Shown here: positions 12,571-24,056 of the stretch, in pieces
Position numbering within the stretch: the first letter of the stretch is position 1
Layout: each line of letters starts with the position of its first letter
Assembly (NCBI GenBank): GCA_964059195.1
Contig: CAXKWD010000013.1
Span: forward strand, 23,908,611 to 23,972,610
Reading direction: 5' to 3'
DNA: 64,000 nt
Origin: Ectobius pallidus
Lineage: Eukaryota; Arthropoda; Insecta; Blattodea; Ectobiidae
Position numbers and translations under genes: made by a program
Notes under the pieces: generated by a model
Databases searched by the model: none
What the model was told of the DNA's origin: nothing
Seen by the model: only the letters and a program-made list of their open reading frames with translations

Positions 12571-13623
12571 CTGACATCCCAGGTCTCTGCATACTGTTGT
12601 AGGTTCTAGTACTTGTTCTGGAATATGTGGCACTCCCTGTAGAGGATTGTTTTGGTGTGCTGGGTCCGGAAAGATTTACGTTGCGTCCACGCAGCTGATC
12701 AGATGGAGCGCTTGGTGGCCTAGAGTTGCTGAGAATTGAATTGCTGATGACCTTTGCTGACTCCGTAGCGGAATTGATTGGTCCAGCTGTACATTCAATG
12801 CATGGGTTTACTACATTGTCACCAGAGTATTTGTCTGTTCTCGCCACGTTACTCTGTTCCTTCTGCCTCACCACAGTACCAACGTTCCCTTCGCCGTTAT
12901 TTATTCTGAGAACTGTCAGATGTTCTCCACCCGTTTTCCCATCCTCTGTGGCCGGAGAGTCATTTTGCATGCCGGAACCGAGATCCTCAGTAGCTGGAGA
13001 ATCATTTTGCATGACAAAACTAACTTTCTCAGTAGCTGGAGAGTTATTTTGCATACCAGATCCTAGACCCTCAGTATCTGCAAAGTTATCTTGCATGCCA
13101 GAACTTAGATCCTCAGTAGCTGGAGAGTCACTTTGCATACCAGTAGCTGGAAAGTCATTCTGCATGCCGTAACTCAAATCACATTTAGTGTTGTCAACTG
13201 CAATACCCTCGATGCACGTATTATCATTTGGAAAACTGGTAGTCTGATAATCTATAAACTGGACTGGATCATTAGTCTTTGGAAGTGTTGAATCAATATT
13301 CACATTTTCATGCTCTGCAATCAAATTATTTCCAGGCTTCATCATGTTACTGTTCACTGCGAATCTGGATGAATTACTTTCTTCGAATAACAAAGGAAAG
13401 TCTTCAGTATTATTCAATTCCATAATGCTATGAACCAAATCTGCATCAGAAAATTCATGAGCTGTGTCCTCTTGTGTGCTGATATCCTGTTCAATTGCTG
13501 AGGAACTAGTTTCATCGTTTCCTTGTGAAGATATGCTCAAATTATTCGATGAAGATTCTCTCTCGAAGTTTGACGATTTAACTTCGCCACTGGAATTTGT
13601 GTCTGGTACAAAGGAGGCGAGTT
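12571..13623 (-). CDS. Internal exon of an unidentified host gene
   Basis: A minus-strand exon of 1053 nt is bounded by a strong acceptor (CTTTCTTTTCAG just before 13623) and a consensus donor (GTAAGT, 12570 downwards). The frame is open throughout. Codons are split after the first base at both ends, so the exon is phase 1-1 and could be skipped without shifting frame. The roughly 350 residues are rich in Ser, Thr, Asn, Asp and Glu, with an acidic start (EQDISTQEDTAHEFSDADL), a central block of 14-residue repeats around GMQNDSPATED, and a basic Ser/Pro/Thr tail (RPPSAPSDQLRGR, GPSTPKQSSTGSATYSRTST). No signal peptide, membrane segment or catalytic motif is seen. Most of it looks intrinsically disordered. 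I do not recognise the protein. Flanking exons are presumably outside the recognisable sequence. An open frame on the opposite strand is a shadow. Confidence 0.8.
12941..13177 (-). repeat. 42-bp coding tandem repeat (14 residues, five full plus one partial copy)
   Basis: Within the exon, units such as SGMQNDSPATEDLG, FVMQNDSPATEDLG, SGMQNNSPATEKVS and SGMQDNFADTEGLG follow one another without gaps. All variants stay in frame. Invariant positions are M, Q and T. Multiples of 42 bp let copy number change without breaking the frame. Confidence 0.9.
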
Positions 13624-13993
13624 CTGAAAAGAAAGAAAAAAATGAATACGCGTTAAGTATAATAATTCTCTAGGGACAGTAAAGTGAACAAAAGAAATTT
13701 AAGATTATTTTGTAAATTCATATAAAATTAATATTAAAGACAATGTTGGAGATATTAAGGCTATTTTATACACGACAGCATTAATAATAGTCCACCCAAT
13801 ACTTGGAAGGTTGAAGAACATAGAATGTACAAAATATTGAATTACGAAGAACATTAAGCCTACTTTCTATTGACTTTGCCCCCATGGTACATTACACAGA
13901 GTAAAATACAACATGCAAATTTACATTCAGTTTTCCTCTGCTTATGAAACGAAGAGCCTAGCGTACGTGACTGCTGTCGAAACTAATATGGAC

Positions 13994-14820
13994 CAGGGCC
14001 CTATTTCATAAAACTCTACAGGTGTGACAAAAACGACAATTATGAGAAATTTGACAATTTTGTCAATATGTCATGAATATTGTATTTTTCATAAATATTA
14101 CAACTTTTCCTTACATTACAGACAAATTAATGTAAATTGTCTGACTAAAAGAACCCTTTTCATAAACGCGACATTTTTATGTCAAACCTAAGATTACTTT
14201 AGTACACTGTAGGTGGCTTTCATATACACATGCGATAATCGATCTCAGCATCGAATGTGACACCTAAGCAAATGATTTCTAGCCTACTATCGAAGAATAA
14301 TTGAATTATATTTCTCTTTGAATAAAAAGTCACTGAAACTGAGAGTAAGGTTAATCCAATGCATAAAAACCCTGCGTGTTTTCATGTTCATTAGTACCAA
14401 GACAATTTAGCAAATTTATTAACACGGCATTTATTATTTATTAATTTAAGTTTAGTAGATAAAGAAAAGTTTGCCGAGTTATGCCATACATTTACATAAC
14501 ATACTGGCCTACGTATGAAAGATTCTCTGTAATGGCAATTCTACATTTTTTGTAAATTTGTAAATATCTCAACTCAAATTAATGTTTTATAAATGGTGGG
14601 TATCCTAAGATTTGACATATTTGTCAGATTTTTTCCTGTAAACTCAAAAGTTTTGAGAAACAACAATATGTAAAATTGTCATACAAATCTACAAAACTGT
14701 CACGACATTTATAAAGTTGTCAGCTTTTATGAAAAACACAATTGTCAAAATGTAAACCAGTAAAACAATTTACTGGTACCTGTCACCCGGTACCTGTAAC
14801 TTTAATCAAATAGGGCCCTG
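13994..14820. mobile_element. MITE with CAGGGCCCTATTT termini
   Basis: The left end CAGGGCCCTATTTCATAAAA and the reverse complement of the right end (CAGGGCCCTATTTGATTAAA) match. Each is followed by a similar TTACAGGT/CTACAGGTG block. The 827-bp interior has no coding motif but many inverted copies of ACAATTTTGTC, ACAAAACTGTC and TTGTCAAA, so the element can fold on itself. CAGGG termini suggest hAT, but the flanking 8-mers (ATATGGAC and GTTGCTAG) do not match. Confidence 0.72.
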
Positions 14821-15129
14821 GTTGCTAGGATTGTTAACAGCCGCTGACGATGTGAGCCAATCTCATGGGATTCTAGAGCATGTGCGACAGTCCATGAGAC
14901 TTACTGTGGAGTTTGTCGTGACCATAGGGGGTCGACATTTTGAACAATTAATTTAAACAGGGTGTAATTTTGGTTGTGCGAAGGTAGTTAGGTTAGAAAA
15001 TAAAGCAATGCAATTATTCGTTACTGAGCCACCAGAGACCATGGGTTCCTTATATGAAAAACACTCAGAAAACATCCCTGAACAACTTGTGCAAGTTTGG
15101 TGTTAGAGTTCTGCTTCACTCTGTATATA

Positions 15130-15778
15130 CCGTATTTTACGGACCATAAGACGCACATTTTAACCTTGAAAAAAGAGCCTCCAATGGTCCTTCAATGGTT
15201 CGAAGTACACTAAAAAAATTTAAAATATTGTAAGTATTGCCCGAATAACAGAGTTATAAACAAGATGTTGTAAACGATAAGATAATTACAAACTTTAGAA
15301 TAGACTATACATGAGTGCACTTGTCACAATCGTAAAATGAGGGTAGCTGGAAGTCAGGTATAGAATGCGAAAAGAAAGGAATGTTGAGTTCTTTTATATG
15401 AACGTGGTTGTCTCCGCCGGGTGGTTTAAATGAAGGCAATGACCTCTGAGCAGTCTTGCCCCGTTACACTTACCGTATGCTGAATTGAGTGTTAGAGGGT
15501 GTAAAATATTTTCATTCTTTCATGATAAATTAGGTCAGTTGTTAAAATTTTCGCGATGCCACCTGTACAGAAGAGATTTTCGTACAACGCAGGTTTTAAG
15601 TTAGAAGTTATTTACACTGATTCCATTGTAGAAGGTTATCATTTGTTTATGGAATGAAGTATATTATTACCTTTAAAAATTTTCGTTTAGAATCACAATA
15701 ATTTTTTTCATTTAATTTTCCATCCTAAAATAAAGGTGCGTCTTATGGTCCGGAGTGTCTTATAGTCCGTAAAAACTG
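15130..15778. mobile_element. Tc1/mariner-type MITE (CGGACCATAAGACGCAC termini)
   Basis: The left end CCGTATTTTACGGACCATAA and the reverse complement of the right end (CAGTTTTTACGGACTATAAG) match. TA flanks both (15128-15129 and 15779-15780). The inner motif CGGACCATAAGACGCAC is present once on the left and, in related forms, twice in tandem on the right. Termini of this kind are widespread in animal Tc1/mariner/pogo-like MITEs. The 649-bp interior has no transposase. Confidence 0.78.
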
Positions 15779-16129
15779 TAATTCTGTAGTGTTTTGCCGT
15801 AAGCTGAGAAGTACATATTGTAAGACAGCAAAACATAATATAAGTTATAAGTTATATCAAATTCTGTCATAATATCTATGTACGGAAAATGAAATATTGT
15901 TGACTAACATCATTAATACATTTGAACTGATATTATCATGTTTTGCCATACCAGTAGGGCCTATCAGTTTTTAGGCTACAACACATCTATTCAATTTAAA
16001 TTGCGAAATCGTACATGTCAGCTTTTGCCATAACATCACAGAATTTATAGATGATTGGACACACATTTTTCTTATGTTTTAATGTAGGATACACCAGCTA
16101 TATTATTACTTCATTGCTATTATTTTCTA

Positions 16130-16249
16130 TTACTATTATATTTATTGTACTTTTGAAGGTGTACAGCACATGGTTTTTGTATTCAAGCTGGTTGATTAAA
16201 GCAAAGGCCCTATGACCTTAACTCTGCCAGGCGATATAAAACATTGTTA

Positions 16250-16293
<44 letters not shown>

Positions 16294-16294
16294 T
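16130..16294 (+). mobile_element. LINE 3' end with (TTA)n tail
   Basis: AAGGCCCTATGACCTTAACT followed by CTGCCAGGCGATATAAAA and a TTA microsatellite (from about 16247) matches the pattern of insect LINE 3' ends: a conserved GGCCTTAxCTCTGCCAG block, then a short-repeat tail. A sister copy lies near 51880-52145. Confidence 0.55.
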
Positions 16295-16323
16295 GAATAA
16301 CGGATGGGAAGAGAATTATAGGA

Positions 16324-16800
16324 ATGCTAAATTCAATCTTATGGAGTAAAAATATTTTACATAGAACTAAAAAATTAATACATCAGGCATTATTCCAAAG
16401 TACAACATTATATGGCGCTGAAACTTGGACCATAAGTAGACAACAAGCAAACAAACAAATTGTATTAGAAATGGATTTTTGGAGGCGTTCAGCAAGAAAA
16501 TCCAAGAAAGAAAAAATTCGGAATAATAGAATAAGGGAGATAATGCAAGTTGAAAAGAATACTTTGGAAATTGTAGAAGAAAGACGCTTGAGATGGTATG
16601 GACATGTGCCCAGAATGACAGAGGATAGAATACCCAAGAAAATTTTGGATTGGAAAGTAGAAGGAAAAAGAAGAAGAGGGAAGCCCAAAGAGTGCTGGAT
16701 AGATGGGGTGAAAAGGAGTATGGCGAGAAAAGGATTAAGTGAAGAAGATGCTATGGACAGGGACTTATGAAGGAAAGAGATTGTTGTGAGATGAAGGAAA
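16324..16800 (+). pseudogene. Non-LTR retrotransposon ORF2 C-terminal remnant
   Basis: 148 residues plus a short degenerate extension match the region downstream of the reverse transcriptase in many insect LINEs. Motifs in order are LFQSTTLYGAETWTISRQQ, then MDFWRRSARKS, then RRLRWYGHVPRMTEDRIPKK, then KRRRGKPKECWIDGVKRSM. The reverse transcriptase core (YADD) and the endonuclease are missing, so the copy is 5'-truncated. The frame stops at TGA after DRDL, where TGG is likely ancestral. It then continues as RKEIVVR, another TGA and RKTIVLWNIP, so the end is also decayed. An ATT/ATC-rich tail follows from 16830. The exact clade (RTE, Jockey or related) is not resolved. Confidence 0.85.
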
Positions 16801-16859
16801 ACCATTGTATTGTGGAATATTCCTTAATAATAATAAATTATCATTATTATCATTATTAT

Positions 16860-18202
16860 TATCATCATCATAATCGTGGAAAGTGCTGAAAGCAAAGAAG
16901 CTTGTTCACGTGAAACTTCTGAAATAATACATGGTTCGTACTGAATTTCAACTTATTTCAACACGTTATGCTTCAACACCTGGTAATGAACGATGCCAAA
17001 ATATAAATGTAATTGAAAATGGTGGTAAACAGCAGCTGGGAACATTACCACCTTTTTAAATATAAAGCATACCGATTTTGAACGTTAACAATAGAAATCC
17101 TACTTTCCATTCAAAATTTTATTCCTTTTGCAGTGCTATCAACTCACAAAACAGCAGCTGTACAGGAATGACATAGTAACTTTTTATAGAGATAAATTTT
17201 TACACATCTGTATAATATTGGTTAAATAGCATATCAGTCTGATGACTGCAGTTGATATTTTAATAATTACAAAAAACGTAATCTACATCCATCAAATCCT
17301 TCAAAAGTGAGTTATTTCTGTTATTATTATACGTTTGATACACACAACCTAGTTGTATTCGTACGTTGTAGGAGTGGGGGGAAAAACTAAGCTCAGAGAG
17401 ATGTATAGAGAGAAAGTGGGGTTGAATCATGAGCGAAATAGAGAGAGGGTATATTTTATTAGCACCGTAAACTCGGTCCGTGTTGAAGTGTAAGCTTTAT
17501 TTAATGCCGGATATTTGAGTGCGGAAATTAGAGAAATCGAAGCGCTAAAAAATTAATTTTGTGGATGTTCAACCTGACGCTCATTTTATATTAAACAAGT
17601 TTCACTTTCATGTCATTGTCAGCTCTCATTAACGCCCATAAGTTGGTTTAAAATTACGTTATATTTTGTGTTGAAGCATTCCAGTTGTGCGTTTATACAC
17701 CGTAATTCAGTCAAATACAAGTGATTCAGGCCAGAGATGTGTGTACAATACCAAATTTCCTACTTAATATAGGATTTACTGAAATACCCACATATGCGTT
17801 TCGGCTAGTCTTTATTTAAAAAAAAATGTTTGAAATCTTTACAGTAAATTAAATTCCACTAAAATAAGGAAATGCTATACAAAATGCAATAGTTGTAAAA
17901 AACATTGGTGCAAAAATATTATTGTAAAAATCAATGTTTAACAAAATATAAACGATATTACATTGAAATTTAAGAAAGGGAAAATAATTCCATCATTTGA
18001 AAAATTATTCCCTTAGAACTTCCTTACTCATGATGACAACAAATTATGACTTAACTTTTCATTTAATGAACTCTGAAATTCAGATATCTTGGCTCATTTT
18101 AAACATTTCACTCCAGAACCTTGCCTGTTTAATAAACTTCAATATGGTGAAAGAACGAAGTTTCTATCTAAATTCTATGTCTCCTTTTTAATAGCATAAA
18201 TG
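16860..18202. other. No recognisable gene
   Basis: AT-rich sequence after the LINE remnant. Short open frames show no motif. An A/G-rich stretch at 17370-17450 has no clear family. Confidence 0.4.
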
Positions 18203-18339
18203 TTATACCCCGCGAGAGGCAATGGCAAATCTCCGCGGTATCACCCTTGCCTGAATCACCTCGGACGAGTCGTGGTCATCACCCCACGGCTTTGTCCCGG
18301 GTCTGGACCTGCCTTCGGGCAGAACACTCATCATCATCA
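18203..18339 (+). repeat. Dispersed repeat with (ATC)n tail, copy 1
   Basis: The block CGAGTCGTGGTCATCACCCC, CGGCTTTGTCCCGGGTCTGG, ACCTGCCTTCGGGCAGA ends in CATCATCATCA. A diverged copy with the same order and an ATC tail lies at 50252-50421 on the same strand. The simple-repeat tail points to a retroposed element, perhaps a SINE, but no A/B boxes are seen. Confidence 0.65.
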
Positions 18340-19602
18340 AATGTTATACATATACAGTAGACTATATATATATAGTTTCTACTTCGATATATTGCTTTGG
18401 AATTTTTAATTGGAGTATACAGGGTGCACCTCCTCCATAAGTGGGATAAGTGGGACCCACATCTTTCGGTATTTACAGCAACGGTGGGGTTTTTATTTTA
18501 TTGTTTATTTCCAAGAAAAATGTTTCTTTTTGTACCTAGAACTGCATTAACTACCAAAAACTAGTAACCTCTTAAGCCCACTGGTATTGAAAACAAGTGT
18601 GCACCCGATTCTTGAGATATTCTTTACTGTATTAGGTAGACAGAATTATCATAAACTATAATATATTTTCTGAAATTAGACACTTCTAGCTTTCATATAT
18701 TATAAACACATGCGTTACTATTGAAAATACAAATCACAATTACAATTCAAAATAGAAACGTTTAAGTCATACTGTAGGCCACGTGGAACAAAAACAGTGT
18801 ACTGTAAGTCATGAATACTTTAGCGGATATTAAGTGCTTAAATTCAATTTAAACGCTCACATATTTCGTTATTGTTCTACATTTTTGCAATCCTAAAATT
18901 TTCAAGGACTAAGTTTCCTAAGATTTCAGAAAAGTGCAAATTGCTGTTCTTCTTTGAAATATTTCTTTGACTATCTAATCACTTCCGTTCTCAACATCTC
19001 TAACAAACTTGCTGGCTTCGCTTAAAAACAAAACTGAATTCTTAGAAAACAAAGTTAAAAGGTCAGCTACAGAACTGTTCAATGAATTATCACAACTTTC
19101 AACCATTAATTATATGGCGTGGAGTTCTCATCCCTAAGTAGAAGTATCAAACGAGGAAAATTAAAGTCCGAGTAAAAGTAGCTTAAATCCAATACTACTG
19201 TACAATATGAGGCAACATAGTTTTAAATTTACTTCGGGGAAACTACACTTCACCCATATATACAGTTTTGTACGAAACTTGTGGAACAAAGCTCATGAAA
19301 CTAATTTGCAAGTATTTGTCCCTTGCTTTATCGCAACTCCAGGTTCTGCGATCCGCAAATCTTGGCGAAGTTTCTTGACTCCAGAGGTCATCTCAGTAAT
19401 GACGTTAGAAAATTTGCCTCTTTGCATTGGTAATGAGAATTGCGAAATGCAAATCCCATTTTCGAAGAGGAGAAGAGAATTGCGTCTTGTACTTTTCATA
19501 ATCGGGGGGGAAACAGCCACTGTATCTATGAGAACAGTGAATGATGTAGTACTCCAGGAATGTATTTCACTCCTTACTCGTTAAGCAAAGCAAGTACTGT
19601 AG
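18340..19602. other. No convincing gene
   Basis: One ATG-initiated frame of 125 codons at 19207-19584 (plus) is the longest here. It has no recognised motif and no splice or promoter support, so I do not call it. Confidence 0.4.
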
Positions 19603-19949
19603 TAGAGTAGGATTACCTCCACAACGTCTCTGGGTTTTTACGTATATACCTTAGGAGCGAGTCTCACCGCTCGTAGAGTTCCTGGCTAGGGGAGGTAGCT
19701 GCACCCCGATTGGCTTTCCCACTCCACGTGTTGTCTGTCTCTGTCTATGCGGTATTATCCCTCCACTCAACTATTACAGTATTTTCTACCACTGGCAACG
19801 TGGATCATGATCTTTACTCTCTGCCTAGCAGTAGGTCACTGATCTTACGCGCAGCGAATCCGCGCATCTTGGTAACGAGACGTAACGAGAAGCTCGCTGG
19901 CTGGGTTAGTCTTCAAGGCCAGAGACGTTGTGGGAGTAATCCTACTCTA
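19603..19949. mobile_element. MITE with 30-bp terminal inverted repeats
   Basis: The left end TAGAGTAGGATTACCTCCAC, AACGTCTCTGG and the reverse complement of the right end (TAGAGTAGGATTACTCCCAC, AACGTCTCTGG) match with two differences over 31 bp. The 347-bp interior is GC-richer than its surroundings and has no coding motif. The target duplication is unclear and the superfamily undetermined. Confidence 0.78.
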
Positions 19950-20846
19950 TCATATTACAAGTGCTCGTACAGCAGGGATAACGAAACGATGTTACCTAGT
20001 TAGTTTACCCAGTTAGTAAACAATAAGAAGGTTGAAGAAAACTTTTAAAATAATGAGAGTAATAATAATTAGGGCCCTGATTCTTAGGTTTTAAACTATT
20101 TTGTTCCTTGATACAAAACTGTGATATTTTAACATAATTATCCGTTTCATTATCAAGGCAGTCACATAGTCCAATCTTATAAAACCTAAAATTGGCTAAA
20201 TATGACATTAAAAACTAAAAATGGCTAAACTGCTTTTCAAGTAAAATACTATAATAATTATAATAATTAATTGAATTATTGTTCTACTGAAATTACATTT
20301 TAAACCCTGCCTACATTTTCCATCTTGTTCATTGTTATCAGTATATTATCCTGTAAGATAATAGTCTATATAGCATTGCATTTTGTAATTTTGTCATTTT
20401 TTACTCCAATGTCCCGGTAAAGGAAATCTAAGTGAAAAGGAATTCCCGGTTTCTTTGTAAGCAAATTAAAGGCAATTTTAGGAAACTTACAGTTGCATTT
20501 TATTGACAATGTTTGCTCCAGCAAGATTTCGAAAGGAATGTATTCTAAAAGTTGATTTATTAACTGAAAAACGTTCTTCTTGAGTTTATAATTATGGTGG
20601 AGTTGCAAATGACAGTGGTAGTTCTTAAACTAAGCAAAAATTATTCCAAAAGATATGTTATTCAGATGAATGGAAATTTAAGAGAAAATAAAATGGATTA
20701 TATATTTTCTCAATGTGTTTATGTTACCTATTAAAGTGAAACTTGAAAAAAATCGTCTGAAAATGATAAAAAACAAAAATAAAACTAATTTTAATGTGTT
20801 TAAAAAACTAATAAAGGGTTTATAGAAACCTAAACACCCGGGCTCA

Positions 20847-20927
<81 letters not shown>

Positions 20928-20928
20928 C
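20847..20928 (+). repeat. (AAT)n microsatellite
   Basis: About 27 AAT units without interruption. Confidence 0.97.
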
Positions 20929-21986
20929 ACTCGAGGAATTCTTTAGTAATATTCCGTTCATTGCTATCCGGATCTCTTGCTTTGGTAAAACCTTGCACTC
21001 ACACTTAAGTTTGCGTTGGAAAACCAGATATTAGATGTGAAAACAGGTTGCTCTACTCACGCTGTCGCGTACCAGTTACCTCAAATCCTGGCGTTGCCAT
21101 GCAACAGCCTGAATAAGACTATGAAACCTATGAGATCCGAGAGCTACGTTTATGTATGAATCCAAGGTTTCTTCAAAGCAGAAGTTTGGACTATGGACTA
21201 TAAGAATGTTAACCGTGAAGCTCAAATCCAGTCCACCTGCCCTTTTTAATGCATTTACTGGTTGCTGCATTTGTTGTTGTTGTCGTAGTCCTTTTTCTAG
21301 ATATAAAAGATGAGGGTCTATTGGCAAACCCGGCGATCTCCATTTTGATAAATTACAGAGGAGCTAACTTCTAATGAAAGTTTAATGCATTTCCTGGTAC
21401 ATATTTATGGTATGTCTTACAAATCAGAGTGCCTCTCTTAAGGAAAAGTCAGATTTATAATACACATACTAAATATGCGGCAGGAAATGCATTAAACTAT
21501 CATTAGAAGTTAGATTATCTATATTTTCTCAAAATGGAGATTGCCAAGTATGCTAATAGACCCTTCAGATATGGTTTTAATGCTCAGAACATGCACTCTC
21601 CGATATCGATAGTATGGTTTGTTGTCGATTGTACTGTTTAATTTTTCATCGCTTGTTTCGGGTATTATTTTTCCCTTAGTAATGATAAATTTAGACTGAA
21701 TTTCTCCTTAAGAATTATTTTCCTATCTCATAGAATGTCCTCTATATGCTCCAATGAATAACTACATAAAATGTAATCTTATAGCCTAATCACTTTTGAC
21801 GTGGATTTAAGCTACAGTGAGTCCCACGCAAGAGTTGGCCAATGACGCGGGTTTCTGCGTTGCGGCGGCCACAGCTCCAATTCCCGAGCGATCGGGTGAA
21901 ATATCTACGCAAATAAAGCCACGATCGGTGTAATGATTCAGGTTATCACAGTTACAGTTGGAATTAAAATAAAATAACCACGTACC

Positions 21987-22140
21987 TCATGACAAGAGAT
22001 GTTGGAAATGTTCTCTTCTTGCATCCACACAACACTGGCACCATTTTAGGAAATTTTCTTTCACGCTCATAAGTTCAGCTTCCGAGACAGAGTTAATTTC
22101 TCTTGTGATATTGTCTTTAAGTTCTTCTAACAGTATGTGA
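21987..22140 (-). pseudogene. Tc1/mariner-like transposase C-terminus, left arm
   Basis: The minus strand reads LLEELKDNITREINSVSEAE, then LMSVKENFLKWCQCCVDARR, then EHFQHLLS and a stop. The pattern of helices followed by a Cys/Asp/Ala turn and a terminal HFQHLL is the usual C-terminus of mariner-like transposases in insects. The catalytic D residues are absent. The plus-oriented twin is at 22262-22400. Confidence 0.7.
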
Positions 22141-22261
22141 CTATTATTTATGGGGAAACTTGAAAAATAAAGTGTATAGGTCAATTTCCCGTAGACTACA
22201 TTAGAAGAACTTAAAGGCAACATCACAAGATATGAACTCTAGGTCAATTTCCCATTCATTT

Positions 22262-22400
22262 GAAGAACTTAAAGGCAACATCACAAGAGATATGAACTCT
22301 ATCTCGGAAGCTGAACTTATGCGCATGAAAGAAATTTTCCTAAAAAGGTGCCAGTGTTGTGTGGATGCAAGAGGCGGAAATTTCAAACATCTCTTGTGAT
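22262..22400 (+). pseudogene. Tc1/mariner-like transposase C-terminus, right arm
   Basis: The plus strand reads EELKGNITREMNSISEAELM, then RMKEIFLKRCQCCVDARGGN, then FKHLL and a stop. It differs from the left arm by several substitutions, so the two arms have diverged since duplication or come from different copies. Confidence 0.7.
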
Positions 22401-23469
22401 GAGGTACATGGCTATTTGCATTGTAATTCCAACTGTAACAGTGAGAACCTGTACCATTACATCGATCGCGGCTTTATTTGCGCTGATATTTCACCATATC
22501 GCTCGGGAGTTTGAGCTGTGCCCACCGCGACGCAGAAACCCGCGCCATTGGCCAACTCTTGCGTGGGACTCACTGTAGAAGAGTATATAAGAGTATAAGT
22601 CTCTAATGCAAAGCTGGCATTGAAATCAGTGCTAAAAAGTGCAGGATAAGTATGTTTGTAATAAAATATATTATTACTAGTGACTTTAAGACACACAGCA
22701 ATATAATAGCCATAATAAGAGTATGATTTTCCCATAAATGGATGCATTGTACAGAATCGTTGCATAGGAATTTGTACCATTACATGCCAATACCTTTTTT
22801 CAATAGCAACCATTTTATTCCCTTCACGAAATAAAGTATAATATTCTCCTCGATTTAGCAACAGCTAATCATTTTTAAGGTAGCAATATTCACAAACTCT
22901 AGCATGGTGATATGTTAAAACCCAAACTATGCAGGTAGAGAGTTATACTGAAGCTTAAATTGGGATATGTATGATGAAAAGAAACGAACAAATAAAGTTA
23001 GTCTCGCAATAGGTAGTGTTTCTGAACCAATCAACCTAAAGTGTTTTAAACTGATATTATTCTGACCAATCCGTTTAGACGTAGAGAGTTTTTGGTTTAA
23101 TTAAGAAAACCTGAATAATCAGGGGAGTCAGAGACACTTCGCTTCATGGGACGCAAGTCGCTCTCATTACATAGGCCTATAACAGTCTGTTAGCTGCCGG
23201 TTATCATGTATAGTTTGCAGTACCTTTTAAATCCGTGCAAATTGTAAGTAGTTCTGGCCTTCACGTTTTCACGGTCAATTACGATCAGTGTTTTCAATAA
23301 TTTTATTACATTTTTAATTGGCGACAGTGTTAAATTATTAGACAATAAAATATAGTTATTAAAATACTTATATGACTACGCCGATTGAGTCTTTGGCTCT
23401 CTATATTGCAGCGAATCCTTCATTGATCCTGTAATTCTCACGCCAATGAGTTAAGTCGAGCGAGACTGT

Positions 23470-23502
23470 TAATTAATTATTAATTATTAGTAGAATAATT
23501 AG
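23470..23502 (+). repeat. 33-bp direct repeat, left flank of SINE
   Basis: Identical to 23961-23993 (core TAATTATTAGTAGAATAATT). It immediately precedes the SINE at 23503. It may be the target-site duplication, though 33 bp is long for one. Confidence 0.85.
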
Positions 23503-23955
23503 TCCACCGCTGTGGCTCAGGGGATGCGTTCAATCCTCTCACGCAGCGGGCCCGGGTTCGATTCCTGGTCGGGACAAGTTACCTAGGTGGGTTTTTTTCT
23601 GGGGTTTTTCCTCACCTTTGAAACAAATGTCGGGTAACTTTAGGCCCTTGTGGTCCCCAGATATCATCTGGCCGTCATTATCATCTTCATCCCATCCTCG
23701 CCTTGTTTGGAGTGAATGTGTGTGTGAATGGTGTGTCTCGTCCTATGTGTTCGTGTTGTCTCGGAGGTGGCCCCGGCATTGGGCTGATCACTCATCCGGG
23801 GAGGCCCTCCATGTCCTTGTCTGGTCAAAAAGTATGTATGTGATCCAAAGATAATCCCTCTCCCGACAGGTCGCGGCCCTGTAAGGCCCGGGCGGCTTGG
23901 GTCGCATAAATCCTATAAAGGGAGAGGTAAAACTCAGAGAAAGAAGAAGAAGAAG
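23503..23955 (+). mobile_element. tRNA-derived SINE, near full length
   Basis: An RNA polymerase III A box (TGGCTCAGGGGATGC) and B box (GGGTTCGATTCC) lie 35-40 bp apart at the 5' end. A long body follows with GGTTTTTCCTCACCTTTGAA and GATCACTCATCCGGGGAGG, then GGCCCGGGCGGCTTGGGTCG, and an AGA-rich tail. Exact 33-bp repeats flank it. A 5'-truncated relative of the last block lies at 30327-30393. The open frames inside have no protein support. Confidence 0.85.
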
Positions 23956-23960
23956 TAGAA

Positions 23961-23993
23961 TAATTAATTATTAATTATTAGTAGAATAATTAG
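23961..23993 (+). repeat. 33-bp direct repeat, right flank of SINE
   Basis: Exact copy of 23470-23502, separated from the SINE tail by TAGAA. Confidence 0.85.
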
Positions 23994-24056
23994 TTGGCGC
24001 TCATCCTAAATCAACAGTCTCAATGACTACCGCAGAATAAACCTTTCAGCCCTTGA

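Larger units (their letters stand above)
21815..22575. mobile_element. Tc1/mariner-type palindrome: two 3' ends head to head
   Basis: The outer ends CAGTGAGTCCCACGCAAGAG and its inverse are flanked by TA (21813-21814 and 22576-22577). The inverted arms run about 320 bp each (21815-22137 and 22262-22575) around a centre that also repeats AAGAACTTAAAGGCAACATC. Both arms encode, inward to outward, the same transposase C-terminus (NITREINSVSEAELM, KRCQCCVDARGG then FKHLL). The structure is therefore two copies of one 3' end facing each other with no 5' end. A TA duplication supports Tc1/mariner membership. Confidence 0.8.

Noticed and set aside
12726..13172. 148-codon plus-strand frame with SVAGESFCMP-like repeats
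   Set aside because: It is the antisense of the repeat in the minus-strand exon, which has splice sites and better composition.
16383..16805. 140-codon minus-strand frame
   Set aside because: Antisense shadow of the LINE C-terminal remnant on the plus strand.
19207..19584. 125-codon ATG-initiated frame as a gene
   Set aside because: No recognisable motif, no splice or promoter support, and an overlapping antisense frame of similar quality.
20060..20220. hAT-like end at the AGGGCCCT palindrome
   Set aside because: No partner terminus or 8-bp duplication could be found. The palindrome alone is not enough.
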